Below, piece after piece: positions 7,620-14,267 of a DNA stretch of 14,383 bases (position 1 is the first letter of the stretch; each line of letters begins with the position of its first letter). The position numbers and the translations under genes were made by a program. The stretch is from Clostridia bacterium (lineage in GTDB: Bacteria > Bacillota > Clostridia > TANB77 > CAG-508). Below the pieces are notes generated by a model. It saw nothing but the letters and a program-made list of their open reading frames with translations, made no database searches and was not told the DNA's origin. The DNA is taken from assembly GCA_900772235.1 (NCBI GenBank), contig CAAGQX010000152.1, forward strand, positions 1 to 14,383, read 5' to 3'.

Positions 7620-8738
7620 TTGAACACATTAATAATAAATAAAAATGATTTAAGACATAATATAAATATAATAAAAGAACTTGCAAAAACAACAAATGGA
7701 TGTAAAAAAGAAGAAGACTATACTATTATAGGTGTGGTAAAAGGAAATGGTTATGGCTTAGGCTTAAAAGAATACTCTGAGTTCTTAATAGACAATGGAA
7801 TAGAAATACTTGCAACAGCAACAGTAGAAGAGGCAATAAGTTTGAGAAATATAAACAAACAAGTAGAAATATTAAATATGTCTTCAACAGCTATAAAAGA
7901 AGAAATAGAAGAACTTGCAAAAAACAATATAACAATAACAATAGGTTCAAAAGAAAGCGCAAAAATTGTTAATGAACTAGCTAAAAAAGGAGCAAAAATA
8001 AAAGCACATATAAAAATAGATACTGGGTTTGGAAGATATGGATTTTTATATAGTGATGTTAATACGGTAATAAAAACAATTAAAGAACTAGACGAAAGTG
8101 TAGAAATAGAAGGAATTTTTACACATTTTTCGTTAGCATATTATAAAAACAGTAAATCTACAATAAAACAATTTAATGCTTTTATGACCGTATTAGAGGC
8201 TTTGGAAAAGGAAAATATAAATATTAAATTAAAGCATGTATGCAATTCTCCGGCATTTATAAATTTCCCAGAAATGAGATTAAATTGTGCAAGAATTGGT
8301 TCGGCGTTTTTAGGTAGAATAGATGCAGAAAATGTAGGCTTAAAGAAAATAGGAATGTTAAAATCAGAAGTGGCAGAAATAAAAACTCTTCCAAAAGACT
8401 TTAATGTAGGATACCTAGATACATATAAAACTAAAAAAGAAACAAAGGTTGCAATTATTCCAATAGGATATATGGATGGCTACAATATGGGAACAAAAGA
8501 AGATATGTTTAGAACTGTGGACAAACTTAGAAATTTGAAACATCAAATCCACAATTTGTTCACAAAACAGAATTTAAAAATTTTAGTTAATAATAAATAT
8601 TATAATGTAATAGGAAAAATAGGAATGTACCATATAACAATAGACATTACTGGAAGCAATATAAATATTGGAGATGAGGTAACTCTAAGTGTTAGTCCGG
8701 CATTTGTAAACAGCACAGTTAGAAGGGAGTATATATAA
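7620..8738 (+). CDS. alr: Alanine racemase family protein (fold-III PLP), atypical motifs
   Basis: Probably interconverts L- and D-alanine for the peptidoglycan stem peptide. The 372 residues show the Alr barrel and C-terminal beta domain: PLP lysine Lys41 in VVKGNGYGLG (usually VVKANAYGHG), IDTGFGRYG, THFSLA, CARIGSAFLGR with the PLP-contacting Arg, catalytic Tyr265 in NVGYLDTY, IPIGYMDGY, and an ending FVNSTVRREY. Deviations are YGLG for YGHG and GMY (335-337) where most Alr have CMD. There is also an apparent insertion of 15 or more residues between GYMDGY and the LVNNKYY strand. The same pattern may define a clostridial Alr subgroup; a D-Ser or other racemase role cannot be excluded. TTG start with AAGGA (7608-7612) 7 bases upstream. 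The stop overlaps the next ATG (TAATG). Confidence 0.85.
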   Translation: MNTLIINKNDLRHNINIIKELAKTTNGCKKEEDYTIIGVVKGNGYGLGLKEYSEFLIDNGIEILATATVEEAISLRNINKQVEILNMSSTAIKEEIEELAKNNITITIGSKESAKIVNELAKKGAKIKAHIKIDTGFGRYGFLYSDVNTVIKTIKELDESVEIEGIFTHFSLAYYKNSKSTIKQFNAFMTVLEALEKENINIKLKHVCNSPAFINFPEMRLNCARIGSAFLGRIDAENVGLKKIGMLKSEVAEIKTLPKDFNVGYLDTYKTKKETKVAIIPIGYMDGYNMGTKEDMFRTVDKLRNLKHQIHNLFTKQNLKILVNNKYYNVIGKIGMYHITIDITGSNINIGDEVTLSVSPAFVNSTVRREYI

Positions 8739-9724
8739 TGGAAACGGCAAAGATAGGATTTTGGAGAAGAATAAAAAAAGCAATACTTAACTTTGATGAA
8801 TACGAAAAATTCATAACAGAAAATATTTCAAAAGCTTTTGGATATTTCTTTAAATTAATAACAATATTTTCTTTAATTGTTACAATTGCATTAGTATATA
8901 AAATGAATACTGAAACAGAAAAAGTGGTAAATACAGTAGAAAAGGAATTCCCTAACTTTTTAATTAAAAATAATGAACTGCAAATGGAAACAGAGGAAAA
9001 CTTTGAACATTATTTTGAAGACTTAGGATTTAATGTAATTATAGGCAAAAATATAAATGAAACAAACGACTACAAAAATTGCTTGCTATTGCTAAAAAAT
9101 AAAATAGTTCTAAAATACGATGGATACTCACAAGAAATAACATATGAAAATGCAGAAATGAATAATATTTCAAAACAAAGTATTATAGATAAATATGAAA
9201 GTAAAGACAAAAAAGTATTATATAGTACAGTTAGCATTATTATGTTTGTTGCAAGTTTTGTAGTTTATACAATAGTATTTTTAATAGATATAATAACATT
9301 AACAATAATGGGACTTATTATAAACATAATAATAAGAACAACATTTAAATTTAAACAGATATTTAAAATTTCAGTATATGCTATGACATTACCAGTAATA
9401 TTATATTTAGCATATATTGTGGCAAATATAATATGGGGAACTACAATAAAATACTTTGAAATTGGTTATAATGCAATTTCATATATATATTTAATAACTG
9501 TACTTTTAATGATGAAATCTGATATTATTAAAAACACACAAGAACTACAAAAGGTGTTAGATGAACAAAAAAAGGTAAGAGAAGAATTACAAAGAGAAAA
9601 ACAAGAAGAAAAGGAAAAAGAAGAACAAGGCAAAAACGAAGAGGAAAAAAAGAAAAAACCAAAGAAAGACAAAAAAGAAGAAGAAAATAAAGAACCTAAA
9701 ACAGAGCCACAAACAGAAAACTAA
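8738..9724 (+). CDS. DUF1189-like integral membrane protein with charged tail
   Basis: No biochemical role is known to me. The N terminus (FWRRIKKAILNFDEYEKFITENISKA) looks like the DUF1189 family, whose function is unsettled. Layout of the 328 residues: amphipathic start, membrane segment about 36-55, an extracytoplasmic domain of about 100 residues (56-160), then four hydrophobic segments at about 161-183, 184-199, 210-233 and 241-259. A highly charged Lys/Glu-rich coiled-coil-like tail (about 262-328) is probably cytoplasmic. A single-membrane-segment plus distal-bundle layout is typical of the family. Translation is coupled to the Alr-like gene by a one-base overlap, with AGAAGGGAG upstream, and ftsH follows after 22 bases. 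A link to envelope stress or FtsH-mediated quality control is only a guess from context. Confidence 0.75.
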   Translation: METAKIGFWRRIKKAILNFDEYEKFITENISKAFGYFFKLITIFSLIVTIALVYKMNTETEKVVNTVEKEFPNFLIKNNELQMETEENFEHYFEDLGFNVIIGKNINETNDYKNCLLLLKNKIVLKYDGYSQEITYENAEMNNISKQSIIDKYESKDKKVLYSTVSIIMFVASFVVYTIVFLIDIITLTIMGLIINIIIRTTFKFKQIFKISVYAMTLPVILYLAYIVANIIWGTTIKYFEIGYNAISYIYLITVLLMMKSDIIKNTQELQKVLDEQKKVREELQREKQEEKEKEEQGKNEEEKKKKPKKDKKEEENKEPKTEPQTEN

Positions 9725-9746
9725 ATTATAAGAAAGGAAGACATAA

Positions 9747-11543
9747 ATGAAGGACAAACCAAAAAATAAAAATAAATTATATTATTCAATAATAGCATTT
9801 GTTGCTATAATATGCGTAATTGCAACAGTATTAATACTTAATAAAAACAAAGATAATAATCAAGACGATAAAAAATTGGCATATACAGAACTTATAAAAT
9901 TAGTAGATGAAAAGCAGATAGAAAAAATAGAAATGACAGTTGGAAGCACAACAGTTAAAGTAATAAAAAAAGGTGAAACAGAAGAAGATGCTAAAACTGC
10001 AATTGTACCAAGTACACAAGCATTTATAGAATTAATTCAACAAAAAACTTTAGAAGGAAACGACATAATTTTAAATCAAAAACCAGTAAACAAGTTTATA
10101 GCAATAGGGGAAAAACTTTTAAATTTCTTACCTACTATTTTAATTATGGTACTATTTTTGCTAGTACTACAAATGCAAGGACTTGGAGATAAAGGCAAAG
10201 TGTATGATGCAGAAAGCCATAAAAATACAAATGTTACATTTAAAGATGTGGCTGGTTTAGAAGAAGAAAAAACAGAACTTATAGAAATTGTAAATTTCTT
10301 AAAAGAGCCAAAAAAATTCCAAGATATGGGTGCGAAAATTCCTAAGGGTATACTACTTTATGGAAAACCAGGAACAGGAAAAACATTAATTGCAAAAGCA
10401 ATTGCTGGGGAAGCAGGAGTGCCATTTATATCTATGAGTGGATCTGAATTTATAGAAATGTTTGCAGGATTAGGAGCATCAAGAGTTAGAAAACTTTTTG
10501 AAAAAGCAAAAAAAGTGTCACCTTGTATTGTTTTCATAGACGAAATTGATGCAATTGGTTCAAGGAGAACAAGTGGAAGCGGTGCAGAAACAGAGAACAA
10601 CCAAACATTAAACCAATTATTAGTTGAAATGGATGGATTTGAAACAGATGAAACTGTTATAGTACTTGCTGCAACAAACAGACCAGAAATGCTAGATAAA
10701 GCATTATTAAGACCAGGAAGATTTGATAGGCAAATTACAATAGCAGCACCAGATGCTAAAGGAAGAGAAGAAATACTTAAAATACACGCTAAAAACAAAA
10801 AATTATCACCAGAAATTAGTTTAGAAGAAATTGCAACAGACACAGCAGGATTTACAGGAGCAGAACTTGCAAATGTATTAAATGAGTCAGCCATAATAGC
10901 TACAATAAAAGAACATAAAGAAATAACAATGGACGATTTAGAAGAAGCTGTGAAAAAAGTAACAGTGGGATTAGAAAAACATAGTAGAGTAATCTCAGAC
11001 AAAGATAAAAAATTAACAGCTTACCACGAAGCAGGACACGCTGTAGTTAGCAAATATTTACCAACACAAGCAGATGTTAAAGAAGTTTCTATAATTCCAA
11101 GAGGAGTAGCAGGTGGCTATACTATGTATAAAACAAATGAAGATAAGTACTACATTTCAAAAACAGAAATGGAAGAAAAACTAATTGCACTTCTTGGAGG
11201 AAGAGCAGCCGAGAAGATTGCAATAAACGATATATCAACAGGTGCAAGTAACGATATAGAGGTAGCAACAGAAGTTGCAAAAGATATGGTAACAAAATAT
11301 GGAATGAGCGACAGAATAGGACCAATAGATTTAACACAAAAAGATAGAACACAAATAAACACATTAGGAGAACAAATAGATGATGTGGTTGGTGTAGAAG
11401 TTAAAACATTAATAGACGATGCATATAAAAAAGCACAAGAAATAATACTAGAGCATATGGACAAACTTCACGCTGTTGCAGGAGTTTTACTAGAAAAAGA
11501 AAAAATAACAGCAGAAGAGTTTGAACAAATATTTAATAAATAA
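9747..11543 (+). CDS. ftsH: ATP-dependent membrane zinc metalloprotease FtsH
   Basis: Hexameric membrane-anchored AAA+ protease that unfolds and degrades membrane and regulatory proteins. The 598 residues fit the family. Membrane segments lie at about 11-31 and 127-144 around a small external domain. The AAA module has Walker A GKPGTGKT (206-213; usually GPPGTGKT), pore loop FAG (239-241; usually FVG), Walker B IVFIDEID with Asp265-Glu266, and a second region of homology AATNRPEMLDKALLRPGRFDR. The protease domain has HEAGH (427-431) and the third zinc ligand Asp503 in GASNDIEVATE. Ribosome site AAAGGAAG precedes ATG. It is the last plus-strand gene of the block; a 13-bp hairpin begins 4 bases after its stop. 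Despite the two substitutions all catalytic residues are present. Confidence 0.96.
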   Translation: MKDKPKNKNKLYYSIIAFVAIICVIATVLILNKNKDNNQDDKKLAYTELIKLVDEKQIEKIEMTVGSTTVKVIKKGETEEDAKTAIVPSTQAFIELIQQKTLEGNDIILNQKPVNKFIAIGEKLLNFLPTILIMVLFLLVLQMQGLGDKGKVYDAESHKNTNVTFKDVAGLEEEKTELIEIVNFLKEPKKFQDMGAKIPKGILLYGKPGTGKTLIAKAIAGEAGVPFISMSGSEFIEMFAGLGASRVRKLFEKAKKVSPCIVFIDEIDAIGSRRTSGSGAETENNQTLNQLLVEMDGFETDETVIVLAATNRPEMLDKALLRPGRFDRQITIAAPDAKGREEILKIHAKNKKLSPEISLEEIATDTAGFTGAELANVLNESAIIATIKEHKEITMDDLEEAVKKVTVGLEKHSRVISDKDKKLTAYHEAGHAVVSKYLPTQADVKEVSIIPRGVAGGYTMYKTNEDKYYISKTEMEEKLIALLGGRAAEKIAINDISTGASNDIEVATEVAKDMVTKYGMSDRIGPIDLTQKDRTQINTLGEQIDDVVGVEVKTLIDDAYKKAQEIILEHMDKLHAVAGVLLEKEKITAEEFEQIFNK

Positions 11544-11547
11544 TATA

Positions 11548-11577
11548 AATGGCTGGAAATCCAAATTTCCAGCCATT
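11548..11577. terminator. Bidirectional hairpin between convergent ftsH and rluA-type genes
   Basis: A perfect 13-bp stem, 11548-11560 with 11565-11577, closes a 4-base CCAA loop. It lies between the ftsH stop (11543) and the end of the minus-strand gene (11581). Neither side has an uninterrupted T run: the plus side continues ATGCTATATTTCT, and the minus side is a mixed A/T tract. Its place between convergent genes fits a shared terminator. Confidence 0.75.
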
Positions 11578-11580
11578 ATG

Positions 11581-12438
11581 CTATATTTCTATAATTTTTC
11601 CGTTTAGATAATTTAAAGACTCAGCATCTGTTTTGAAATTAAATACTAATTTATAGGCACATAAATCTTGTGAAGTTTTACCAAATTTTTTATTAATTTC
11701 ATTTTTGCCATATTTGCCATCACCAATAATAGGATAACCAATATGTGCTAAATGTGCACGAATCTGGTGAGTTTTACCAGTATGAAGTTCAACTTCTAAA
11801 ACGCAAGTATTTGTTTTATGATTAGCACTTAAAATTTTATATGAAGTAATAATTTGAGAGCAACCTTTTCGAGGCTCATCATAAATATAAACAGTAGATT
11901 TTTTATTATCTTTAAAAAGATATGCTTCTAAAGTTGCTTGCGCTTTATTTGGAATTCCATAAACAGTGCATTTATAAAACTTAGAAATTTCTCTATTTTT
12001 GAATTTACTTAAAAGAATGTCCAAAGCTTCCCTATTTTTAGCAAACAAAACAAGCCCAGAAGTGTTTCTATCTAACCTGTGGCAAGGCTCTACAAAAGAT
12101 TTAAACTGATTTTGTAAAAGAGTAGCTAAACTGTCTTCTAAAGAATTAGAATTAACAACTTCAATGCCAGAAGGCTTATTTACAACTAAAACATTTTCAT
12201 CTTCATAAATAATATTGAAATCTACCTTTTTAAAAAGAAAATCATCTGTAATATATAAAGTGATTTTATCTCCAGTGTGTAAAATAATATTATCTTTAAT
12301 TCTAACATCATTTACTAAAATATCTTTTTTACGAAGAGCTTTATATAAGGTATTTAAGGATAATCCATTAAAAGTATCTAATAAAAAGGTATTTAATTTC
12401 TTATTATTATATTTACTATCAACAACTAAATTTTTCAT
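11581..12438 (-). CDS. RluA-family 23S rRNA/tRNA pseudouridine synthase
   Basis: Isomerises specific uridines in structured RNA to pseudouridine. The 285 residues have an S4-like RNA-binding N-terminal region (about 1-62, with LYKALRKKDILVNDVRIKDN) and the RluA catalytic domain: VLVVNKPSGIEV, HRLDRNTSGLVLFAKN with catalytic Asp123, and TGKTHQIRAHLAHIGYPIIGDGKYG. The layout suits the RluC/RluD group, but the exact target cannot be read off. I chose ATG at 12438: the protein then starts MKNLVVDSKYNNKKLNTFLL, as family members do. An in-frame GTG at 12489 would add 17 hydrophobic residues, has no ribosome site, and lies upstream of the promoter. No Shine-Dalgarno sequence precedes 12438 either, and the -10 box ends 6 bases before it. 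It is convergent with ftsH and divergent from secG. Confidence 0.92.
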   Translation of the reverse strand: MKNLVVDSKYNNKKLNTFLLDTFNGLSLNTLYKALRKKDILVNDVRIKDNIILHTGDKITLYITDDFLFKKVDFNIIYEDENVLVVNKPSGIEVVNSNSLEDSLATLLQNQFKSFVEPCHRLDRNTSGLVLFAKNREALDILLSKFKNREISKFYKCTVYGIPNKAQATLEAYLFKDNKKSTVYIYDEPRKGCSQIITSYKILSANHKTNTCVLEVELHTGKTHQIRAHLAHIGYPIIGDGKYGKNEINKKFGKTSQDLCAYKLVFNFKTDAESLNYLNGKIIEI

Positions 12439-12444
12439 ATAAAT

Positions 12445-12473
12445 ATTATATAATAAAAAAGTACAATAAACAA
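12445..12473 (-). promoter_or_regulatory. Promoter of the rluA-type gene, start site on the ATG
   Basis: On the minus strand TTGTTT (12468-12473) is separated by 17 bases from a perfect TATAAT (12445-12450). Only 6 bases (ATTTAT) lie between the -10 box and the ATG at 12438, so transcription would start at or within a base or two of the start codon. That predicts a leaderless message. The -35 is weak (3 of 6). Confidence 0.55.
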
Positions 12474-12492
12474 GAAAATAAACACCCACATA

Positions 12493-12521
12493 TTGATTTT
12501 TTTAAAGTCTTATGCTAAAAT
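12493..12521 (+). promoter_or_regulatory. secG promoter with extended -10
   Basis: TTGATT (12493-12498), a 17-base spacer and TAAAAT (12516-12521), preceded by TGC to form an extended -10 (TGCTAAAAT). The predicted leader is about 26 bases and holds GGGAGGA. It is divergent from the rluA-type promoter; the two -35 boxes are 19 bases apart. Confidence 0.7.
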
Positions 12522-12553
12522 AGTTAGGTCTAATGAAAATGGGAGGAATCAAT

Positions 12554-12802
12554 ATGGGAATTTTAAAAGTAGTTTTAATAATAATTTATGTTATAGTTTG
12601 TTTAGTATTAATAGGAATAGCATTAATGCAAAGCGGTGAAGACGAAGGAGCTTCAGGAACAATAGTAGGTAGTTCATCAAATAGTTTCTTCGAAAAAAAT
12701 AAAGGTAGAACAAAAGAAGGAAAACTAAAAAAATGGACTATAATATTAGGAATAGCATTTATTATACTTACAGTAATATTAGGAATAGTATATATGATGT
12801 AA
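12554..12802 (+). CDS. secG: Preprotein translocase subunit SecG
   Basis: Small subunit of the SecYEG protein-conducting channel in the cytoplasmic membrane. The 82 residues form two membrane segments (about 2-22 and 62-82) around a cytoplasmic loop with LMQSGEDEGASGTIVGSSSNSFF, which resembles the family pattern (LLQ...G.....GG......F) followed by a Lys-rich stretch. ATG at 12554 is chosen over an in-frame ATG at 12533 because GGGAGGA (12541-12547) is correctly spaced for the former and would lie inside the gene for the latter. It is a single-gene unit between its own promoter and an intrinsic terminator. In many Bacillota secG sits beside rnr/smpB; those genes are not here. Confidence 0.93.
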   Translation: MGILKVVLIIIYVIVCLVLIGIALMQSGEDEGASGTIVGSSSNSFFEKNKGRTKEGKLKKWTIILGIAFIILTVILGIVYMM

Positions 12803-12805
12803 GTT

Positions 12806-12977
12806 TTATATGCCTCGAATATAAATAACTATATTAGGATAAAGAAGAGTAGCAATAGCAATTAGTATTACGGTAATTCCACCGCAATACATTGCTATTG
12901 TTTTTTATTTCATAAATTCCATAACTAAGTGTTCTAATAGACACTATTATTGATAAAATTAAAATAACATATTGCAT
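12806..12977 (-). pseudogene. Small two-membrane-segment ORF, frameshifted, downstream of the Ger(x)C gene
   Basis: I do not recognise this gene with certainty. On the minus strand an ATG at 12977 follows GGGGG by 5 bases, a site that could pair with the anti-Shine-Dalgarno. The open frame gives 47 residues (to 12834): a hydrophobic segment YVILILSIIVSIRTLSYGIY, then EIKNNSNVL, then an unconvincing polar tail. Dropping one base at 12884 (plus-strand G) joins VL to GGITVILIAIATLLYP and continues to IYIRGI and a stop at 12806. That gives 56 residues with two clean membrane segments. It begins about 50 bases after the Ger(x)C stop on the same strand, so it may be its operon partner. Small two-segment 'D' proteins are known beside some GerA-type receptor genes. 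AT-rich DNA easily encodes hydrophobic peptides, so confidence is low, and the region also holds the secG terminator. Confidence 0.35.
12853..12906 (+). terminator. Intrinsic terminator after secG
   Basis: CAATAGCAAT (12853-12862) pairs with ATTGCTATTG (12891-12900), followed directly by TTTTTT. The stem can extend through a 2-base bulge with GTATT/AATAC (12865-12869, 12886-12890) and CGGT/ACCG (12871-12874, 12881-12884) around a 6-base loop. It lies 50 bases after the secG stop and overlaps the antisense small ORF. Confidence 0.85.
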
Positions 12978-13027
12978 AAAAACCCCCAGAAATAATTAAT
13001 AAATTCAATTAATCATTAAAATATAAT

Positions 13028-14248
13028 CTAATAATTATCAAATAACTGTGCACTGAGCACATTAAAATCTACATTAACATCAAAAAAAGAATTTTCGTAA
13101 TTATTTAGCCAATCTGAATTTTCCCATTCTTTAGTTGACGGATATTTATAAATCAAATGACTACCAAACCCATCAATATCAGAATGAAAATCTTTAGCCG
13201 TTTTATATAAATAAGATAAAACACAATATTTTAAATAGGCTGTAGCAGATTCATTTATTTTTTGAACTACCTCTCCATTCGTTAAATCTAAAGTATCATC
13301 TAAATTCATAACATATCCTTTTATTGAGATATCACAAGAAATATATGGATAATCATTTATAATCTCTACAGATTTTTTTGTTTTCTTAGAAAAGCTAATA
13401 TAAAGAGAAATATTATTTCTATTGTCATAAGGATTTGGAACATTTATTGTGGCATTTTTTAACTTATTGGAAACAATCATATGACATAAAGTTTCAATAC
13501 TGTTTAATTCTCCGACTAATGAATCATTTACAAATACAGCAAGTCCCATATTTTCAATATTATTCGAAGTTTGAAGAGGTGTTTCGTTAGCTTTAAAACC
13601 ACTATCAAGAGTTTCAGCATTTGAAGCGGCTTCTTGAGTTTGCTTAGTATTTACGCCACCTAAAATAGCAGTTGCTTGAATAGTAGAATCCATAGTATTT
13701 GAGTAAAACTGAGACAAATGAACAGCATCTGTATAAGAAGTGTATTCACTAGAATTTAAAATTGATTCATAATATCGTGCAGAAACAGATTCTAGAGTGG
13801 GAACAGAGTTATTCAAAAAATAATAGGCATCACATCTACTTATAATAACATAGCAATCTGGACGAATTTGAACATTATTAATTAGACCATAAACATATTT
13901 AGACAAACCCTCATATGCAAGTTCTTCGGAAATAACTACTGCTTTGCAATGTGAAAGATTAAGAATTTTGCTAGTATAACTGTTAATTAGGCTAATACCT
14001 TCATCTATAGTAGAACATTTTACATTTAAAATACTAGAACTAGAAGATTGAGAAGATGAAGAATTTGATGAAGAAGATGAGGGAGATGCAATTTGAACAG
14101 TTAATCTAATAGAATCTGTATCTATTTTGTCTATTCCAATTGCAACAGCATATGCAAGAGTTTCTACATCAATAGAATCATAACAGCCAGTAAGCAAAAA
14201 CAAAGAGCATAATAAAATTAATATTGTGAAAATATATTTTAATTTCAT
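13028..14248 (-). CDS. Ger(x)C family spore germination lipoprotein (GerAC/GerKC-like)
   Basis: C subunit of a nutrient germinant receptor, anchored by lipid in the spore inner membrane, where it acts with A and B subunits in sensing germinants. The 406 residues start with a lipoprotein signal and lipobox LLTGC (Cys22), then the family opening GCYDSIDVETLAYAVAIGIDK. A middle region has LNLSHCKAVVISEELA, and an internal MGLAVFVNDSLVGELN matches the usual 'G.AvF..dklvG.l' pattern. Residues 55-72 are an unusual Ser-rich insert (15 of 18 Ser) written with mixed Ser codons. AAGGAG (14257-14262) lies 8 bases before ATG. A repeat element fills the region directly upstream. The A and B subunit genes are not in the window; they may lie beyond the repeat or elsewhere. 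The gene implies a sporulating host. Confidence 0.92.
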   Translation of the reverse strand: MKLKYIFTILILLCSLFLLTGCYDSIDVETLAYAVAIGIDKIDTDSIRLTVQIASPSSSSSNSSSSQSSSSSILNVKCSTIDEGISLINSYTSKILNLSHCKAVVISEELAYEGLSKYVYGLINNVQIRPDCYVIISRCDAYYFLNNSVPTLESVSARYYESILNSSEYTSYTDAVHLSQFYSNTMDSTIQATAILGGVNTKQTQEAASNAETLDSGFKANETPLQTSNNIENMGLAVFVNDSLVGELNSIETLCHMIVSNKLKNATINVPNPYDNRNNISLYISFSKKTKKSVEIINDYPYISCDISIKGYVMNLDDTLDLTNGEVVQKINESATAYLKYCVLSYLYKTAKDFHSDIDGFGSHLIYKYPSTKEWENSDWLNNYENSFFDVNVDFNVLSAQLFDNY

Positions 14249-14267
14249 TGTAAAATCTCCTTAAAAT

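Noticed and set aside
9466..9672. Minus-strand ORF rich in Ser, Phe and Cys
   Set aside because: Reverse-complement shadow of the Lys/Glu-rich tail of the DUF1189-like protein.
12215..12442. Plus-strand 75-residue ORF within the RluA-type gene
   Set aside because: Antisense shadow of a well-recognised gene with no start signals.
12436..12489. GTG start at 12489 adding 17 hydrophobic residues to the RluA-type protein
   Set aside because: No ribosome site, the extension is unlike the family, and it lies upstream of the best promoter.
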